Assembly (NCBI GenBank): GCA_002633025.1
Contig: NMRB01000361.1
Location: 280,358 to 344,357 of the forward strand
Direction of reading: 5' to 3'
Length of the DNA stretch: 64,000 nucleotides
DNA from: Notospermus geniculatus
Taxonomy: Eukaryota > Nemertea > Pilidiophora > Heteronemertea > Lineidae
Part shown: positions 1 through 13,635 of the stretch, piece after piece
Layout of the letters: every line of letters starts with the position of its first letter
Position numbering within the stretch: the first letter of the stretch is position 1
Program-made: the position numbers and the translations under genes
The notes under the pieces: model-generated
Told to the model about the DNA's origin: nothing
The model's database searches: none
Seen by the model: only the letters and a program-made list of their open reading frames with translations

Positions 1-2807
1 GAGATGGAAGGTAATAGAATCAAGAATGATGGCTTCTTGCATTCGTTGCTCATAACAGAATAAGACCCTTGGGACAAGCTCTTACGGTCGTGACGTCACA
101 AAGATTGAAACGACGTAAGGAAGTTCCAGGTGTATTTGCAAAGTTTGCTCAAGAGCTTGAAAGATGGAAAGGCAAACGTAGGCTATACTGCTGACAATGG
201 ATGGCAACAACCTGTACTTTGTCGGGGTTGCCCGAACTGTAAGAAAAATCATCGTTGTATGCCTATTTGCAAAATATGCTCGATTTAGCTAGAAAGATGG
301 AAATGACAGAGAAACGGACTGCTGACAATGGATGGCAACAACCAGTCCTGTACTGCTGACTATGATATGAAGAAGACATTTGATAAACACCTTTTTCATG
401 ATCAACTTTGGCCCCTACTACCGGTCCTCCTCAGGTATACGAATGAAGGTAAAGAATCAGGCTAGAAGATGTTGGTTTCTTCAAACGATTTTGTGCCCAT
501 AGTGTCCATCACTGCAGAAACTTCAAAGGCAAAGCTGAGAGGGTTTCTGTCGAAGGCATTAAAACGGTTGAAAATTTAGGGATCGTATATCCGCAGATTT
601 CTTTGTTTTTTTTTAATCATACAACGTCTATGTGGTTCTATTCTTGCAGGAAAGTAGCAACAATATTGCTTCTTAAGTCAAAACAATTAACATAACTTTT
701 ACTAGAGATGATTAGGCCCAGTAGCCTATTGTATGACATTTAATTGTAAAGAAAGTATAACTTTTGACAACGTACATTGTATAATACACTTGGACACGCA
801 GCTGTGACACAAGAGAGGACTTAAAAAACGGTACTTCACGACTAAAACCCAAATCATGGCGTATGTAACTATAGGACTTGTTATATTTTCACAGTCTTGT
901 TAATTATAATCTTATAAGAGTTAATGAATTATCCTGGGATTGCACCGTGGGAACGTTTGTACAGCAATATGTGTTATTATTTAAAATTCTGTTCCATATT
1001 GCGGGTCCACTACATGTCCACTTGTATAATAAAACCGTTACAATCTTATAATCTGGTTGCACTAATTAATCCATTGATTCAATTAAAAAATTTATTAGAT
1101 TCATAAGATTAGCATGGCTTTAAGTAAATTGTTTGTAGAAAGCTGTAAAGAAGTGGCTACCTCATCACCAAACCAACATCACTGTGCTGATAGAGGATGT
1201 TGCCGACTAATACAATATATCCTTGATGTTGCGGGATATAAAATGCTGACACAGCAACTTTGTCCGCACCCAAAAAGCCTCACCCACGCTGTTCTCTGCA
1301 AACATTTCAAAAACTGCTCCCAAAACATTTAAAATCTCCATTTCAATAAAAAATGGTCAATGTTTCCACACTTGTAATATCGCATTGCCACATCAATTTA
1401 ATGAAATTTGTAATATAAATTTAATTACTCCAAACTTTCTATCGATCTGTACTTTCATCTGACGAATCGCTTTTACTGTGTTTGACATTATAAATGGAGT
1501 CATGCGTGCATTTACAGGCGTATGATTCAAACAATGGATCCAACTGTACGGACTTCTGTGGCGATATCACCAAATAGAATAAAATTTAACTGTTTTGAGA
1601 CAGGGATTAGCACCCATTACTAATAATGTCTCTGCATTCTAAAGATGTAGACTTCAAGTACTCTGTACAGAATCGTTACAAATGGTCAAAATTCATTCAT
1701 TCAATGACTTCCGTTTTCCGAGAGTTGCTGAGCAATGTTCGCGGAAGAAGCTTTAGTGAAAATTATCGTGGCCAATCTTTCAGAAAATTCAACCACTTGA
1801 AATGGTAATCCTGCTGATTGTCCAACAGAGGGGTATTTGGCATGAAAGAGGGAAACAGTTGGCAAGGGTTTACTCAGCTGCTCTCTTTCCTTCTGACTGT
1901 CACTCCCTCAAAAGAAAAAGGGTTTTAATTTGACAAGATAACAGTAGGAAGGTAAAGGGCGGTCATGAAACCAGCGAGACGTCGTGATTTCCCACAAATG
2001 GTAGCTTCATGGCCGTAGCTAGCAACCTTACACCGAAAATCGTGTTTTTCATGCAGATTTTTGGCCGAAGAATGGAAAAAAGTACAGTTCCCCCGAGAGC
2101 CAAATGTTCCCTCCCCAGACAAGAAATCCGGGGCTACAGCCCTGGTCTTTGACGATCCATTTATATGTCGAGTACTTCACGCCGTACCTTTTTCATTTCC
2201 CTTGGAAGATACAGATATGTAAAAATTCACAGGTTCAGACGTTCTTTACACAAAGACCAAATGAAGACAAGTCAGCTCCAATCAAGAGCAATCTAGTTTA
2301 GCTAGCAATGTAACGTTTTTTTATCGTTTCAACTTGGTCCAAAGCCTTATCGATTCACTAGTTACCAATACAAATTAAGTCCTTCTTGTGTATATTCTTA
2401 CCCCTTACACAAATATCATACCGTAACAGTAACCTAATGTTAATTTAGTATTTTTTCTGTCTTTGACTCCTGGCAGTGCATTACAGAATCATCAGTCTAT
2501 TATAACAGAGATTTGAAATTAATTCATCGATTCTTTGTTCTTCTGGTCGTAAGAGGGATGCAACTTAAGGAATAGCCTACCTATGGCATATTTGCAGGTG
2601 AAAGGGGGTAGAGCTCCCTAGTGGTTGGGCATTTGCGCTTCAGGTGTTGTATCAAACGAAAAATGCTGCTCATTTGCAGGACTGGTTAATTTCACATGGA
2701 GGAATAAAATCCTCCAAGATTTCACATAACTTCTCTCTAGACTATAGGTTTACAGAAGCAGCAAAAAAAACCACTATGGTAATGAAATCTTATGTAATGG
2801 TGTTGAC
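1..2807. other. Non-coding stretch, probably intron 1 of the homeobox gene
   Basis: Apart from the tandem repeat at the left edge I see no exon here on either strand. The homeobox first exon at 3331-3601 points leftward, so this DNA should be its first intron. I looked on the minus strand for a homeodomain recognition helix of the WFxNRRAKWR type and found none, so the homeodomain exons should lie beyond position 1. Short open frames in the region have no recognisable domains. Confidence 0.5.
132..360. repeat. Degenerate two-copy tandem repeat (unit about 130 bp)
   Basis: Two diverged copies lie end to end. Both carry a TATTTGCAAA-like start, a GAAAGATGGAAA core and a GCTGACAATGGATGGCAACA end, near 132-230 and 263-352. 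No reading frame is kept across them and I recognise no element family. Confidence 0.5.
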
Positions 2808-2885
2808 GGTAAAAACAGGAAAAGCTAACTGGTGTAATGTGAACTTCCTATCACATTACACCAGTTAACTTTTCCTGTTTTTACC
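2808..2885. repeat. Near-perfect 35 bp inverted repeat (hairpin)
   Basis: The arm 2808-2842 and its reverse complement at 2851-2885 pair almost perfectly around an 8-base loop. The core of the arm is AACTGGTGTAATGTGA. A third partial copy of the arm (GTTAACTGGTGTAA) sits near 2945-2958. It may be a small foldback element inside the presumed homeobox intron. Confidence 0.75.
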
Positions 2886-3330
2886 AGCAGCAGAACGTGT
2901 CCCACCAATGAATACGTCGATGTTGATGGCAACAGAAAAACTAGGTTAACTGGTGTAAAACAAACTTCTTACCAGGTTAAAGTGGCAGAAGGTAAATTCT
3001 TACTACATGTAGTTTGAAAGTGACGATTGGCGTAAAAGTTGTGTCTAGCTTGAAAGCAACAAAAATATACCTGTGTAACGTAATACAAAGTTGTTGTGAC
3101 ATAACTTTGAAATGAAGTTGAAAGCTTGACGCATCTGTAGGCGTACTTTATATAGTTTCTCCAAGAAGAAAGCAAGAAACCGTTGACCAAAGGTCGTATT
3201 TTGATTATTTTGGACTGTTCGAAACAGGGAACTTAAAATAAGTAGCTCCCTGGTCGAAAGGAGCGCAAAACACCTATTGGTACTTGTGACGGAACTAAAG
3301 ATATCGGATGCTGAAACTACTTGGACTCAC

Positions 3331-3601
3331 CTAAGAAATCTGATGGCGAATGAGGAAAGGCCGCTGCCGCTGCCGCTGCAGCCGCATAAGGTAGATAAGG
3401 GTTGACGTTATGCCTCTGGTAGGGAAGCTGGGGCCGTGGTGCCAGGATACTGTCTATAGTGAAGAGAGATGGACTGTGTCCGGCCAACATGCTGGCAGCT
3501 GTGCACTGCTTTAGCTGCTCGGCTGTGTAATAGTACGGTAAATGTTGCATGGCTGATGTCAGCCCTCCGAGGGATGGACGTGGAAGGTCCTGCATGCTCA
3601 T
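3331..3601 (-). CDS. Goosecoid-like homeobox protein, first coding exon (partial gene)
   Basis: This minus-strand exon codes for 90 residues plus one base and ends at a clear donor (TTAG then GTGAGT, intron starting at 3330). What identifies it is FTIDSILAPRP at residues 47-57. It resembles the engrailed-homology-type repressor motif (GEH/eh1-like) of Goosecoid, which in that family recruits Groucho. Nine alanines follow at residues 73-81, and tyrosine/proline-rich flanks (YYYTAEQL, NPYLPY) are typical of homeobox N-termini. The start is the first ATG in frame, with a second ATG two codons later. The DNA-binding homeodomain is not in the window and must lie to the left. Other homeobox families with similar motifs (Not, Alx, Rax) cannot be excluded, so no gene symbol is given. 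If it is Goosecoid, it would be a transcriptional repressor of axial/head mesendoderm. Confidence 0.6.
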
Positions 3602-5880
3602 AACGAAACTTGAAATAAATCCTTAGAATCTTGGTAAAATATAACTATCCTGTCTTCCACAGTGAAGTGTCCGCGACGAATGATATTGTCAACTGTATAA
3701 TAAAACTGTCCCACTGAGTTTTCAATGAATGCACTCTTACTCGTGTCAAAAATCAATGCACGCCTTCTCACGATGTCGCTGTGCCCGCTTCTAAAAGCAC
3801 ACTGAGACACCCAACCCCGCTCAGCAGCTATAAACAACAGTTAATACCTAAGCAGTTTACTTAATTGTAGTTTAATAAAATTAACCACAACCCACCCATT
3901 AGCCTAGGAAAATAATCTGTGTTTGTGCGGACCAATTATGATTGTACGGCCGTCAAAATCCTTTCCCTTCTGTGTTAAAACATTAACGAATCCACCATTC
4001 CAAAGCTTCGTTCCGTTTTACTGACAGCTGTCGCATTTTATACCACGCCCAGTGCATTAAGCGCAGACGACAATTCGTCTGCGTTGAATGGACGTTGCTG
4101 TTTGAACAGGAATCGGTGGATTATGGAGGGGGAGGTGCAATGGTTGCGAGTGTTCGCCATTGCTGGTCTCGGATCTGAGATATCGGCCGCGATTGAGTCG
4201 TCAGCAGTGAAAGAGTGGGTAGCAAGAACTCCACCCAAGCATGTTTGCCGGGCATTCATTCCATTGTCGCCGTGAAGCATCCATCTTTTGTCCGGTGACC
4301 CCGATCTCTAAAGTGATAATTGCCTTTTCACGGCGACATTCTTCCCTCACTGCTGAATTATTAGATTAAAACCTTGTTGATAATTCATAGAAAGTTCCGC
4401 TAAGTAAAACTGTCGTTGAAGCATATTGTCCGCTCTGAAATAGGTCAGTTCAGATTGGGAAAATCCTCTAATGCGTTTGTCCCCGCACAAAAGCAATTTT
4501 GCTAAGAGAAATCTCATGCTTTCTTCACCATTATACTCCCCATGAAAACCATGAGAGGAATTTAATCAGCTCGGGACATCACAAAATCGGCGCTTCTCAG
4601 GACATTTCATTCAAAATCGGAGTTGCTTATCATTCGGAAATTCGAGTGAAATTTCCATCTCTCCGAAGTATACCGAATGATAATGGCGGCGGTTGTCATG
4701 TAAATATTTTGAGATGGTCAACCATTTCCAAGAGATTGTCTTATAAGACAGGGAAAATGGAATCAGTAATGCCAGTGGCCCGGGGAGTCGTTAAAATCCC
4801 TCATCTTAGGTATAGTTCAAAATATTTGTACTCGCAAAGTACAAAAATAAACAGCGGGAAAAACGTAAGCGCAAACTTTTGTCAACATTTTGGCAATTTA
4901 CGTATGGGATTTACATGTCATAATGGTTCATTGCCGATTGGTTTTAGATCGTCGACAAACGGTCATGATTTAGAATCAAAATGATGATATTTTTAAACAA
5001 AGTAAACCGTGTACTGGAAAGGCCTAGATTTCGGTCGATGAATTTGAATTTTTCTAAATCGGTACATCCGCAAAGTGAGGTTGGCGATTAGGCTGAACCA
5101 TAGCAGTCTTATTGATGACCCTGGAATCGCATAAAGAGAGATACAGATATTTGGCATGGGCAGTAGCAAAAATTTTTTTAAAAAAGAACCAAAAACCCAC
5201 AAAAACAGCCCAACTACAAAACTGGGACAGAGATAGATACAATTGACATAGGATTCGCGTCATGACCGCCCGACAGCAACGGGATGGACGACGACATCAG
5301 CACGAAATAGGAACGCCCAGGCTGGAAAACTCCAAACCTGGGATACACGGGATCTTTGTCTGTGGATCTCCCGCTTATAGAACATACGCCGAGAATCAGG
5401 GAGCAGAAGGCCACGATTTTGACGGTTTGACTCCATCAATCTTGACATAAACAGTGTGACGGGTTGCGGTGATCAACTATGCACGTTCAGACGACCCAAC
5501 AACGGTGTCACTTCTCAAGGGCCCTCAAAAACCGAGGATTTACCCGTTTTGGATACCGTAAGCTCCCAACAAATTGACAGATCTTCCTTACTTACTGAAT
5601 GTTATCACCTTTTTGCCGTAACTTAATTGACTTCGTCTAATAATTGATTAAAAAGGCATTAAAAAGTCAAAAGGCCGCCAGGGCGACTTTTTAAGGCGAG
5701 TATCGTCGATTAGATTCAAGGTAAGGATCTTTTCGGCCCTCTAAAGGGGTTTTTGCGTGAGGGCTTTGGTATGGTTAGTGTGTAATGCAGGTGTGACAGG
5801 AATGGTAGTCCTAGAATGCAAGTCCGAGTTACAAGAGTCTGCATTCGTGCGGCCATGGCTTCTTTGGACATTCTAAACCC
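3602..5880. other. Upstream region of the homeobox exon, no gene seen
   Basis: This lies 5' of the minus-strand homeobox exon and should hold its 5' UTR and proximal promoter. I see no convincing TATA box or exon. A 161-codon open frame at 4499-4984 on the plus strand has no recognisable domain and no splice context, so it is treated as chance. Confidence 0.4.
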
Positions 5881-5945
5881 TTGTTGGACAATACAACCGG
5901 ACTAAGATTCCAAGGGGAGTTAGATTCCTGTCACGCCGGGGTTGA

Positions 5946-6019
5946 TGGAGGTCATAATAATACTGGCCTCTCATTGGTCAAGTGGATGAGGTCATATACT
6001 GGCCTCTCATTGGTCAAGT
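5946..6019. repeat. Two-copy 39 bp tandem repeat carrying ATTGG boxes
   Basis: The core TACTGGCCTCTCATTGGTCA occurs twice about 39 bp apart, each time preceded by a GAGGTCATA-like sequence. Each copy contains an inverted CCAAT box. No flanking gene is visible. Confidence 0.65.
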
Positions 6020-8756
6020 TAGAAATACTGTACGGGCCTATATACTGTCCTTTCTTTCGATACTAAAGAGACAGTGTCGTGGCTTCATCACCCATCAGGA
6101 CATCAATCGGTTTTTGAAAATCATCTAATCCAATTTATCAAATCTGACGCTTATTGAAAAACCAAAAAGAAAGCAAAGTTTGATGTTTGAAATCCGTTTA
6201 AGGCAATTAACGGACCAAACGACATATCTGACAAATCCTGGTTCGGCGAACAATTTAACTTTGGTCTCAGCACGCGGTAACTTGGCAAGCGTTACGACAG
6301 TGAGAAAGAGATTACCTTAATCTAACTCGACAATTGTTTCTACAGTCATGACTTGCCATTAAACTTTCAAACTCTATCCTTAAAACCCTTGATAAACATA
6401 TGTAGGCCGTGTTAATTGATATAGCCCCCGGTGATAGGCGCTCCTAACCCGCCTGTACCATTATCATCGGAAGAAAAAACGAAGAGATTGATAATATCAT
6501 AAGATGGGATCATAAGCCGGCGATGGGTCGGGGATTAAACGCACAAGATGAAACAAATCGTCGACGGGCCGCACGACGGTTGGAAAAGTAACGTTCAATC
6601 AAGGATGATATACTTCCGTTCCGTTTCTGTTTAACTGATCCGCTTTTTATTAAAACCCGCTTGTTTTTATCGCTTTTATTTTGGCGTTTTAAAGTTAAGT
6701 GATGAAGAAGCGACTTAGCTTTGTGTTTTTGAGAAATAATCCCTGACGAAATCTTGGCCAGTTCGAGTTTAAATCATTATGTGACGCGCTCGGATGAGCT
6801 GAGGCATGGGAAAGTTGCCATGCGCGACTAGCCCTCTTGCCTAATCCTGCCTGGACTCCAAAGTGGTGAAGCGTTTCCCCAATCTGAAGTACGTAGACCC
6901 GAGCCTGACGTATTTTGACGTTGCGTTCACTTCAGCGAATCCCATGAATCCCCAAAACTCGTGAAATCTCGTGGGAACGAGATTGGAGCTTCACCCAAAT
7001 TTCGTCGACTTTTTGTGGCAATTTTGCAATCACGACAACATCAGGATAGGTGAGATTTGTTGGTAACATGCCCGAATACTGGCGAAAATACCTGAAGACC
7101 ACCCAGAGCGACTCTTGGGCCTTACTTTTTGGGTGCAGGTCAACCAACCAATCTCGAGATCTACTGTTTTTCTAGCGGTACCATGAAGCAGACGACATTT
7201 TCATTTCGATTAAGAAATATTATCAATTCCTAATTGTACAATCATTGGATTACTTGATCTGTCACATACAGCTTACTTGAATTCAATTTAGAGATTAACT
7301 TCTTAAATCCATAATAAGATTTGACCCTTTGGCCCTTTTTTGTCCGTGGGAGACTTCTTTCAGACCGAAAGGTCAAATGAAGGTCCAAAGCTCCAAATAT
7401 TGACCCTTACCGAGAGTTATCAAATAAATTACGGTTGTTCCTATGTAAGTTTGGCCTATCAGTCACATCTTTAATCAGACCGATCACCTGCTATCAGTTA
7501 AAGCGGGATAATCCTAGAAGATTTAATTTGATCTTCGGATTTAAATGTCATCCACTACTCCAACCCTGGCACATGAACTATAATTATTGGTATGTTTTGG
7601 TTTTGGTTTTCTGTTTTGGCGTCAATTTGAGATTAAAAGCTTGTTGACCGTGCACCAACGCCGTCTAGCGGCGGAAGGCAACACTTGACTCCGGCGTAGA
7701 GACAGTGCAGCTTTAACAAAATCATACATTGGCAGGCATGACGGGCACGACAGAGGGTACATGTATATAATGGCAGTACACATGGCAACTGATCAGGCGA
7801 TATTAGCTTGTGCTGTGAGGTGTAGCGACACGGAATTTAAGCTTACAGAAAATGAAACCGCAAAAAAATAAAATACAGATATATTTTGAAATTGAAATTG
7901 AAAAAATTCCCCCGTCTGACACCCGTAAAATTTAAAATTCGAAGTGGAACAACACGGTTAACCAGCGCCAATTAAAGGTTCTTACAGAAACGTATTATGT
8001 TTAATTCAGGAACAGTTGAGAGGGATTGCAAAAACAAACGCGTGTCATCAGCTATTTTAAAATTTCATCAACTCAATGATCACTTTCCATTGATCCAACC
8101 GGCACACGTTCAAAGCCGACATACGTATAACAACAAAATAAACCCAAATCAACGTTTATGACATTAACAATACGACTAGTTATCTCTCAACAACACCCAT
8201 TTTGACCACGATGGCAGATGAGCACCTCATGCTCCCATAGCAGGGTTTTGGTCTCCCTCCTCTACATACACTCGCACACAAAGTGTGAGTGGATGAAGAG
8301 GAGCGAGGTAAAAACCCCTGCAGTTGGAGGATGATGAGCACCTATACAATTTTACGGTACTGTTCTTACTTTTCAAAACTGTTGGAGTACATATCAAAAT
8401 GCGTTGTCTGGTGTTCGTCAAGTGCGTTTTTGTTTAATCTTTCATGTAAATCTAAAATGTGAAATTTTACACATCATTTCGAGGACTATAATGAGATATT
8501 TTTGGACAAAGACTTGCCTGTCCGCCAGCTGCTGAAAGTGGCAAGCTAATCATTACCAAACCGATTTGTTTTGTGTGTCGTTTGTTTTTTTCGAACATTC
8601 GGGGGATGATCATCCTAAACTGTGGCATTTCGCAGACGACTTGTCATTGAATCGAAAAATTTTTTTTTGGCTAGGTGTGGAAGGCAAGAGAGAGAATGCC
8701 ATTGAATCGTCAGCGTTAGGCAAAGCCAGGCTTTTGAAAGGGAGCTGCTAAAACAG
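6020..8756. other. Intergenic stretch, nothing recognised
   Basis: I see no exon with coding character, no RNA gene and no clear repeat pair. A GCCGTCTAGCGGCGG motif near 7660 resembles short motifs in repeats elsewhere in the window (16.6, 18.0 and 23.6 kb) but is too short to classify. Confidence 0.35.
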
Positions 8757-8915
8757 GGACTTGAAACATCACCAAAGCGAAACGAAACTCCTTGGTTTCC
8801 AAAATGTTGAAAACTACGCAAAGGAAGATCCTAAAAAAGGACCAGAAACACCAACAAAGTGAAACAGAAATACCCCAAAACCCTCGAAAATTTTGAAAAC
8901 TACGGCAAAGGAAGT
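8757..8915. repeat. Degenerate tandem duplication, about 80 bp unit
   Basis: Two adjacent blocks share GAAACA...CCAACAAAG-type starts, a TTTTGAAAACTACG-type middle and an AAAGGAAG end (8757-8830 and 8840-8915). They are diverged and non-coding. Confidence 0.5.
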
Positions 8916-10684
8916 GGTTTCCACTCATGCGAGACAACTCCCGACATCCGAAGGTCAAATCTAATATTGTCAAACGCCACAGGGTGACCTAAACCCATAA
9001 ATTTGTTCATCTCTCATTCACAACACTTCCTGAAATCCTCAGCATCTTCAAAACAAATCAGGCCTCATCGACACACGGTCGAATTCCACCGACTGACAAC
9101 TGCCACATTAAGATAATGGTAATATCTTCCTATTGTTGGAGTTGTCAGCGTCCCGTTTTATCTCTCATCTTTAGCGGCCATTTTCTCATCCACCCCGAGG
9201 TGCCTGTATTTGGCTAAACACAGTAATAATGTCATCGTGAAAGGGACACCGCATCTAGGGAATACCAGCCCGGTTGCTCCATGAACGAATGGAATAGAGA
9301 TCTGTTGGCCTACATCCCGTCAAAAACTGCAAAACGCTAAAATCTATAAGTCTCGCGCAACTTTCTGGTGTTCTATCTGATTACTCAATTTAGTGCTGCG
9401 CAAGACCGATATTTTCATTCTCATTTATTTTGTTTCAAAAATTTTCTACTATTTTCTTTTATTGTTCATGAAAGGACAAGACTACTCGGCAGCACATGGT
9501 AACACCTTGAACACGTCTTGGCACCCATCCACTTCAACTCTGTAAACCAATCTCAAGTGTCCCGTAAACAAAATATTGCGATCGAATCCTTTCTGTCAAA
9601 TTGTTATAAAAACAATGATACAGAAACTGTTAATTCCAATTTTAAACAACTTTGACACTGCCCTTATAAACCATCATTGCTTATACGTTACCATCATCAA
9701 TGCTCATTTGGGTTGATGTGTTTTTTGCAATCGAGAAATCCAAAGAAACAAAGCAATGCCTAAAATTATTCTGTTTGTTAAGGCCATAAAGCTTTTACAA
9801 ATGAAAAATTCTCCAAATTAAGTATTCTGATTTCTTCCACACGTAAGCTTACTACCCTGGACGTCAAAAAACTAATGACAGCACGAAGTCTCCGGGCAAT
9901 CTGTAGATAAAGCTGACGAAACTTGCCCAAGTTTCACAGAACTCCGAGATAAACTTCGCCAACTTGCACTCTGCTTTTTGAAATCAATCTACGACACGAA
10001 AAGGACCCTAGGCCCTGTTCGTAATTGCTTGAAAAACCTCACCAAATCCCTCGTACCGATGATCATACCTAAATGTATACACTTTTAGGCTCCTTTGACC
10101 GCCAGCAAGAACTCACGCCACTTAGTGACCATATTTCCCTTGATTCAGAAATGGCCACCGCCCCGAGCCTAACATTAACGACGCCCAATCCCGGAGTTAT
10201 TTCTTCACTAAGACAAAAGTCAGAAGTTTTCTCGACCATTTAGCAATCTATCAAAATATACAGTACATATTCCAGCGATTTATCGCAATCAGAATCTGCA
10301 CCCGGAAGGCGTTGGCTCCCGTATCTAACACCGCATCTGTAACCAAATCCCCGGACACAAAACGCGGGCGAAGAAAGCGCAAATTATACTTCCAGCAATC
10401 GTCCTAACTGCGCAGTTTGGCGAAAAGCCTTTGTTTGAATTGGCACGGGTCAGAAGGCACATTGACATCTTCACGAGTTCTCTTTTTAGAATGATCCACG
10501 CGAAAATCCCGCGATTTTACCGAAAGCTATGTGGTTTGTTGATGTTTCATATAAAACATGGCTGACTTGACGTCGTTTCTGGCAGCCGAGTTACAGCCGC
10601 AGATACATGTACGACAATACATCGCGTGATTGTTTTGTACATGACGCAAAAATTGCTTTTGACACCTTTGTCCGCAAAATGATA
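8916..10684. other. Intergenic stretch, nothing recognised
   Basis: No exon, RNA gene or repeat pair could be supported. The stretch is AT-rich with short chance open frames only. Confidence 0.35.
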
Positions 10685-10817
10685 ATAGGGAATTTTCGCA
10701 AAGCCCCCGAAACGCCAACGCGAACGCCAAACCCCTTGTTCGATGCCACGAAGAGAGCACCGAACAAAAGGATAGACGTTCGCGTTGGCGTTTCGGGGGC
10801 TTTGCGAAAACTCTATA
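10685..10817. mobile_element. MITE-like element, copy 1 (CGCAAAGCCCCCGAAACG ends)
   Basis: The element has terminal inverted repeats of about 38 bp. The left end reads TTTTCGCAAAGCCCCCGAAA then CGCCAACGCGAACG, and the right end is its reverse complement. The interior is about 50 bp (TTGTTCGATGCCA...). A second copy lies at 15430-15558 in the opposite orientation. The size and structure fit a non-autonomous DNA transposon. There is no coding capacity and the superfamily is unknown. Confidence 0.85.
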
Positions 10818-13558
10818 ATATGTGACGATTTTTGGTGTTGCCTTGCACACAGTGGTCTGAAAGGGGATATGAATTTCAAACTCCTTGGTTCTCAGTTTTC
10901 TGACCATACACAACCTCACCTGACCGTGGCGTGGCATGATTAGCCCATCACTTGACGCGATTTTCGCGGTGTGTCCACCTGAATCACATTTGAATGCATT
11001 CATCTCCATTTCGATCCCATCAACTCTCACCAAATCCAAATTTTCACACAAGAGCTTAGAAACTCATTCACCAGAATCCGTGTGGAAAATCACCAAGGTG
11101 AATCGAAAGAATTGGTTTATTAACGCGATTTCTACAGATGCGCTGGTTGTGATCGGAATTGGACATAAAAGATGAACAAATCCAAATTGATAAATGATTA
11201 TACCTCGCTTCACTTCAAAGAAAGGATGAATTGGGAATGAAATGAAAGGACTGAATGCAGACACGGAACAGAATTGACTTTCAAAAGACGAAAATGACTG
11301 GACGGCGTATAAAAGATAACATTGGTCTGCAGATGACCGTTGATATTAACTCTAGTCTACAGACTTATCATTTTAGAATCGAAATAAAGATTTGATGACT
11401 TTGGACTGGTGACTTGATATGTCTGTGGCCGTGAGATGGACGCTGGCCAGTTGATAACGGATCGAATGTCCAGCAATTCCTTACGCTTGGAGCGCCCCGA
11501 TTCATCAGTGAGGTCTTATCATTTTAACTCCATTTATGTCAACTTGACCGGACAATGAGTGGCCACTACTCTAACCATCTGTCCGTGAGGGATAATGACA
11601 CGGTTGGCATGAGAAAAACACGAAACATAATGAGAATCTAGCCAAACAGACAGTGCCAATACAACGGAATCATCCGCCCGCCGGCAACCGGGCCGGTTCG
11701 CCTTTCACTCGCCACCGAAATGGTCAGTGGCAATTTGGGAAGACCGGTCGCTGACCGTCGTGGCCAAAACTGAGCCAGGGACTTGCTGTTGTCGGAAATC
11801 TTAAAATCATGGGACTAGGCCGATGGAAAGAATGGATTTTTTGCTGATGGTCCCTTCTTGCCTCATTATTCCACGGATATACCGTGTTTTTACTTTAGGA
11901 GAACAGTCAGTAATATTCAGGCTCCTCCCACTCGCAACAACAGAATATTAAGTAGGTCGATGGTAAACAGATTCAGGCCTGTTGGTTGTCAGGCCTTTTT
12001 TCCAACCCATGTCAATTTCACATTTCATCGATGTTTCAACTGATTGGCCAATCATTGCTCTTATTGTATGAAAGCGTCACCGTGACAGCCAATCGGAATT
12101 GACTTTGATTGTGTAGCCTGATCGTTGCAGTGGGCGGTCGAGCTTCGCGTTAATGAATTGACGTTTTGACGAGGAAATACGGTATATGAACTACTGCAGA
12201 AGCAGTTAATCTTAGACAAAAGCAAAAGATATGTATCAAATTCAAAAGACAGCTAGCACACAGCGAAAAAAGGGTGGAATTAAACACCAGACTGTCATAA
12301 TCTTTGAAAATAGATTGTGATACTTGCCGGGACTGGCTCAACCATTAGCTCCCCGAGATATCACCAAATAAAATCGCTGTGCAATTGCCTCGTATAGAAG
12401 TTTTTATTATCAAAAGTCAATAAACCGCCGAGCCAATATTTCCCTCCCTTTTTATTAATTTCATATAAGAGGCAAGGAATATGTATTTTCTATAACATGA
12501 TAATCATTAGAACGTCTCGGTATCGGGGTCATGTTGATCTCGGCCGACCTCATATACACGACGTCAATCTTTAATTAGTAGTGTCTTTTCAGCCTTGACA
12601 GGATACATCTTTAATTAACCTCTTGACGCGCCGCTTATGTAAACGAAGACGCTAACACTCAGAAACTGTTTAAACACTGGCCCTTTCAATTGGGGTTATA
12701 TGTTCAAGTTTTTGTCATTAAACTGTAGAAATTTCCGTCTGTGCGGAGATCGGCTGACAACACGGAGGCCAAGAGATTGTCGGTACTGGTGAAGGAGAAG
12801 TTAATTGAGGGGAGCTCCTGGGACACTTGGACACGAAAGATAGTTCCCTCTATGTCTCCATCTTCACCTTAAGAGCAGTGTACATAGCACAACACTTCAC
12901 TTCTCCTGGGCACTGTCTAAATAATTTTCAAGCTTGACTAATGAAAGTTCCACACTTCTAGCGGATGTCAAGTGTTATTTGAGGGTTAGTACGGCTTGGT
13001 ATTGGTATCTAGAAGGAAAGTAAAATATCGGGGTGTTTATATGTCAGAAATGTCACTGAAAAATCCCACATATCAGAACGTTTAAAGATGAGACAAGCAG
13101 AACTTATCAAAGAAGAAGCTATATTTATGAGGTCTTGGCCGACCTCTCAAATTAAATTTGCCACAGGAGATGTTGTGTCCTTATCTGAAGGGGCTGAGAC
13201 TTGGTCAAGATGGTTGCTTCAGGCTGCAGATTGCGCTACTCAGCATCTCTCCCACTTTATCAGCATTATTGGTGATGTGGGGAGAGTTGGAATTCACAGA
13301 TCCTGATGAAATATTGAGATGATTGGCGGAGCTGGATACATTATCTCCAGCCCTGTCCACTGGGAGGCTGGTGTGGAAAGAGGGATAGTTCCCTGGAGAA
13401 ATGTCCCGGGAACAATAAGTTCTTTGTTAAGTTTTAATCTCGAGTCATTGTTTTCTATAGCCATGCGTCTTAATCCGTCATAGGAACAATAGAAGCGGGC
13501 AATGGTGCCGGGGGACTTCGTCTCCTGTTAGGCCAGCAATGCCTTCAAACAAAATTCA
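10818..13558. other. Intergenic stretch, nothing recognised
   Basis: I find no exon or RNA gene. Minus-strand open frames around 10.5-11.1 kb run through the MITE and are therefore not taken as genes. Confidence 0.35.
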
Positions 13559-13564
13559 CCTCTT

Positions 13565-13635
13565 TTCTGCTCAGGGGTGACAAATTCCTCGGCCTGTCAC
13601 GCGGGAGATGCGGGTTCGATTCCTGACTCAGGTTG
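13565..13635 (+). repeat. Possible tRNA-derived fragment (B-box-like)
   Basis: GGGTTCGATTCC near 13612-13623 matches the RNA polymerase III B box and is preceded by a TGACAAATTCC segment at an A-box-like distance. I cannot fold a full tRNA cloverleaf, so a decayed SINE or chance match is more likely than a functional tRNA. Confidence 0.25.

Noticed and set aside
1-3330. Homeodomain exon for the Goosecoid-like gene
   Set aside because: No WFxNRRAKWR-type sequence was found on the minus strand; it should lie outside the window.
4499-4984. 161-codon plus-strand open frame
   Set aside because: No domain, no splice or poly(A) context and ordinary composition; likely chance in a gene desert.
10527-11051. 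174-codon minus-strand open frame
   Set aside because: It runs through the MITE at 10685-10817, including its inverted ends, so it is not a real protein.
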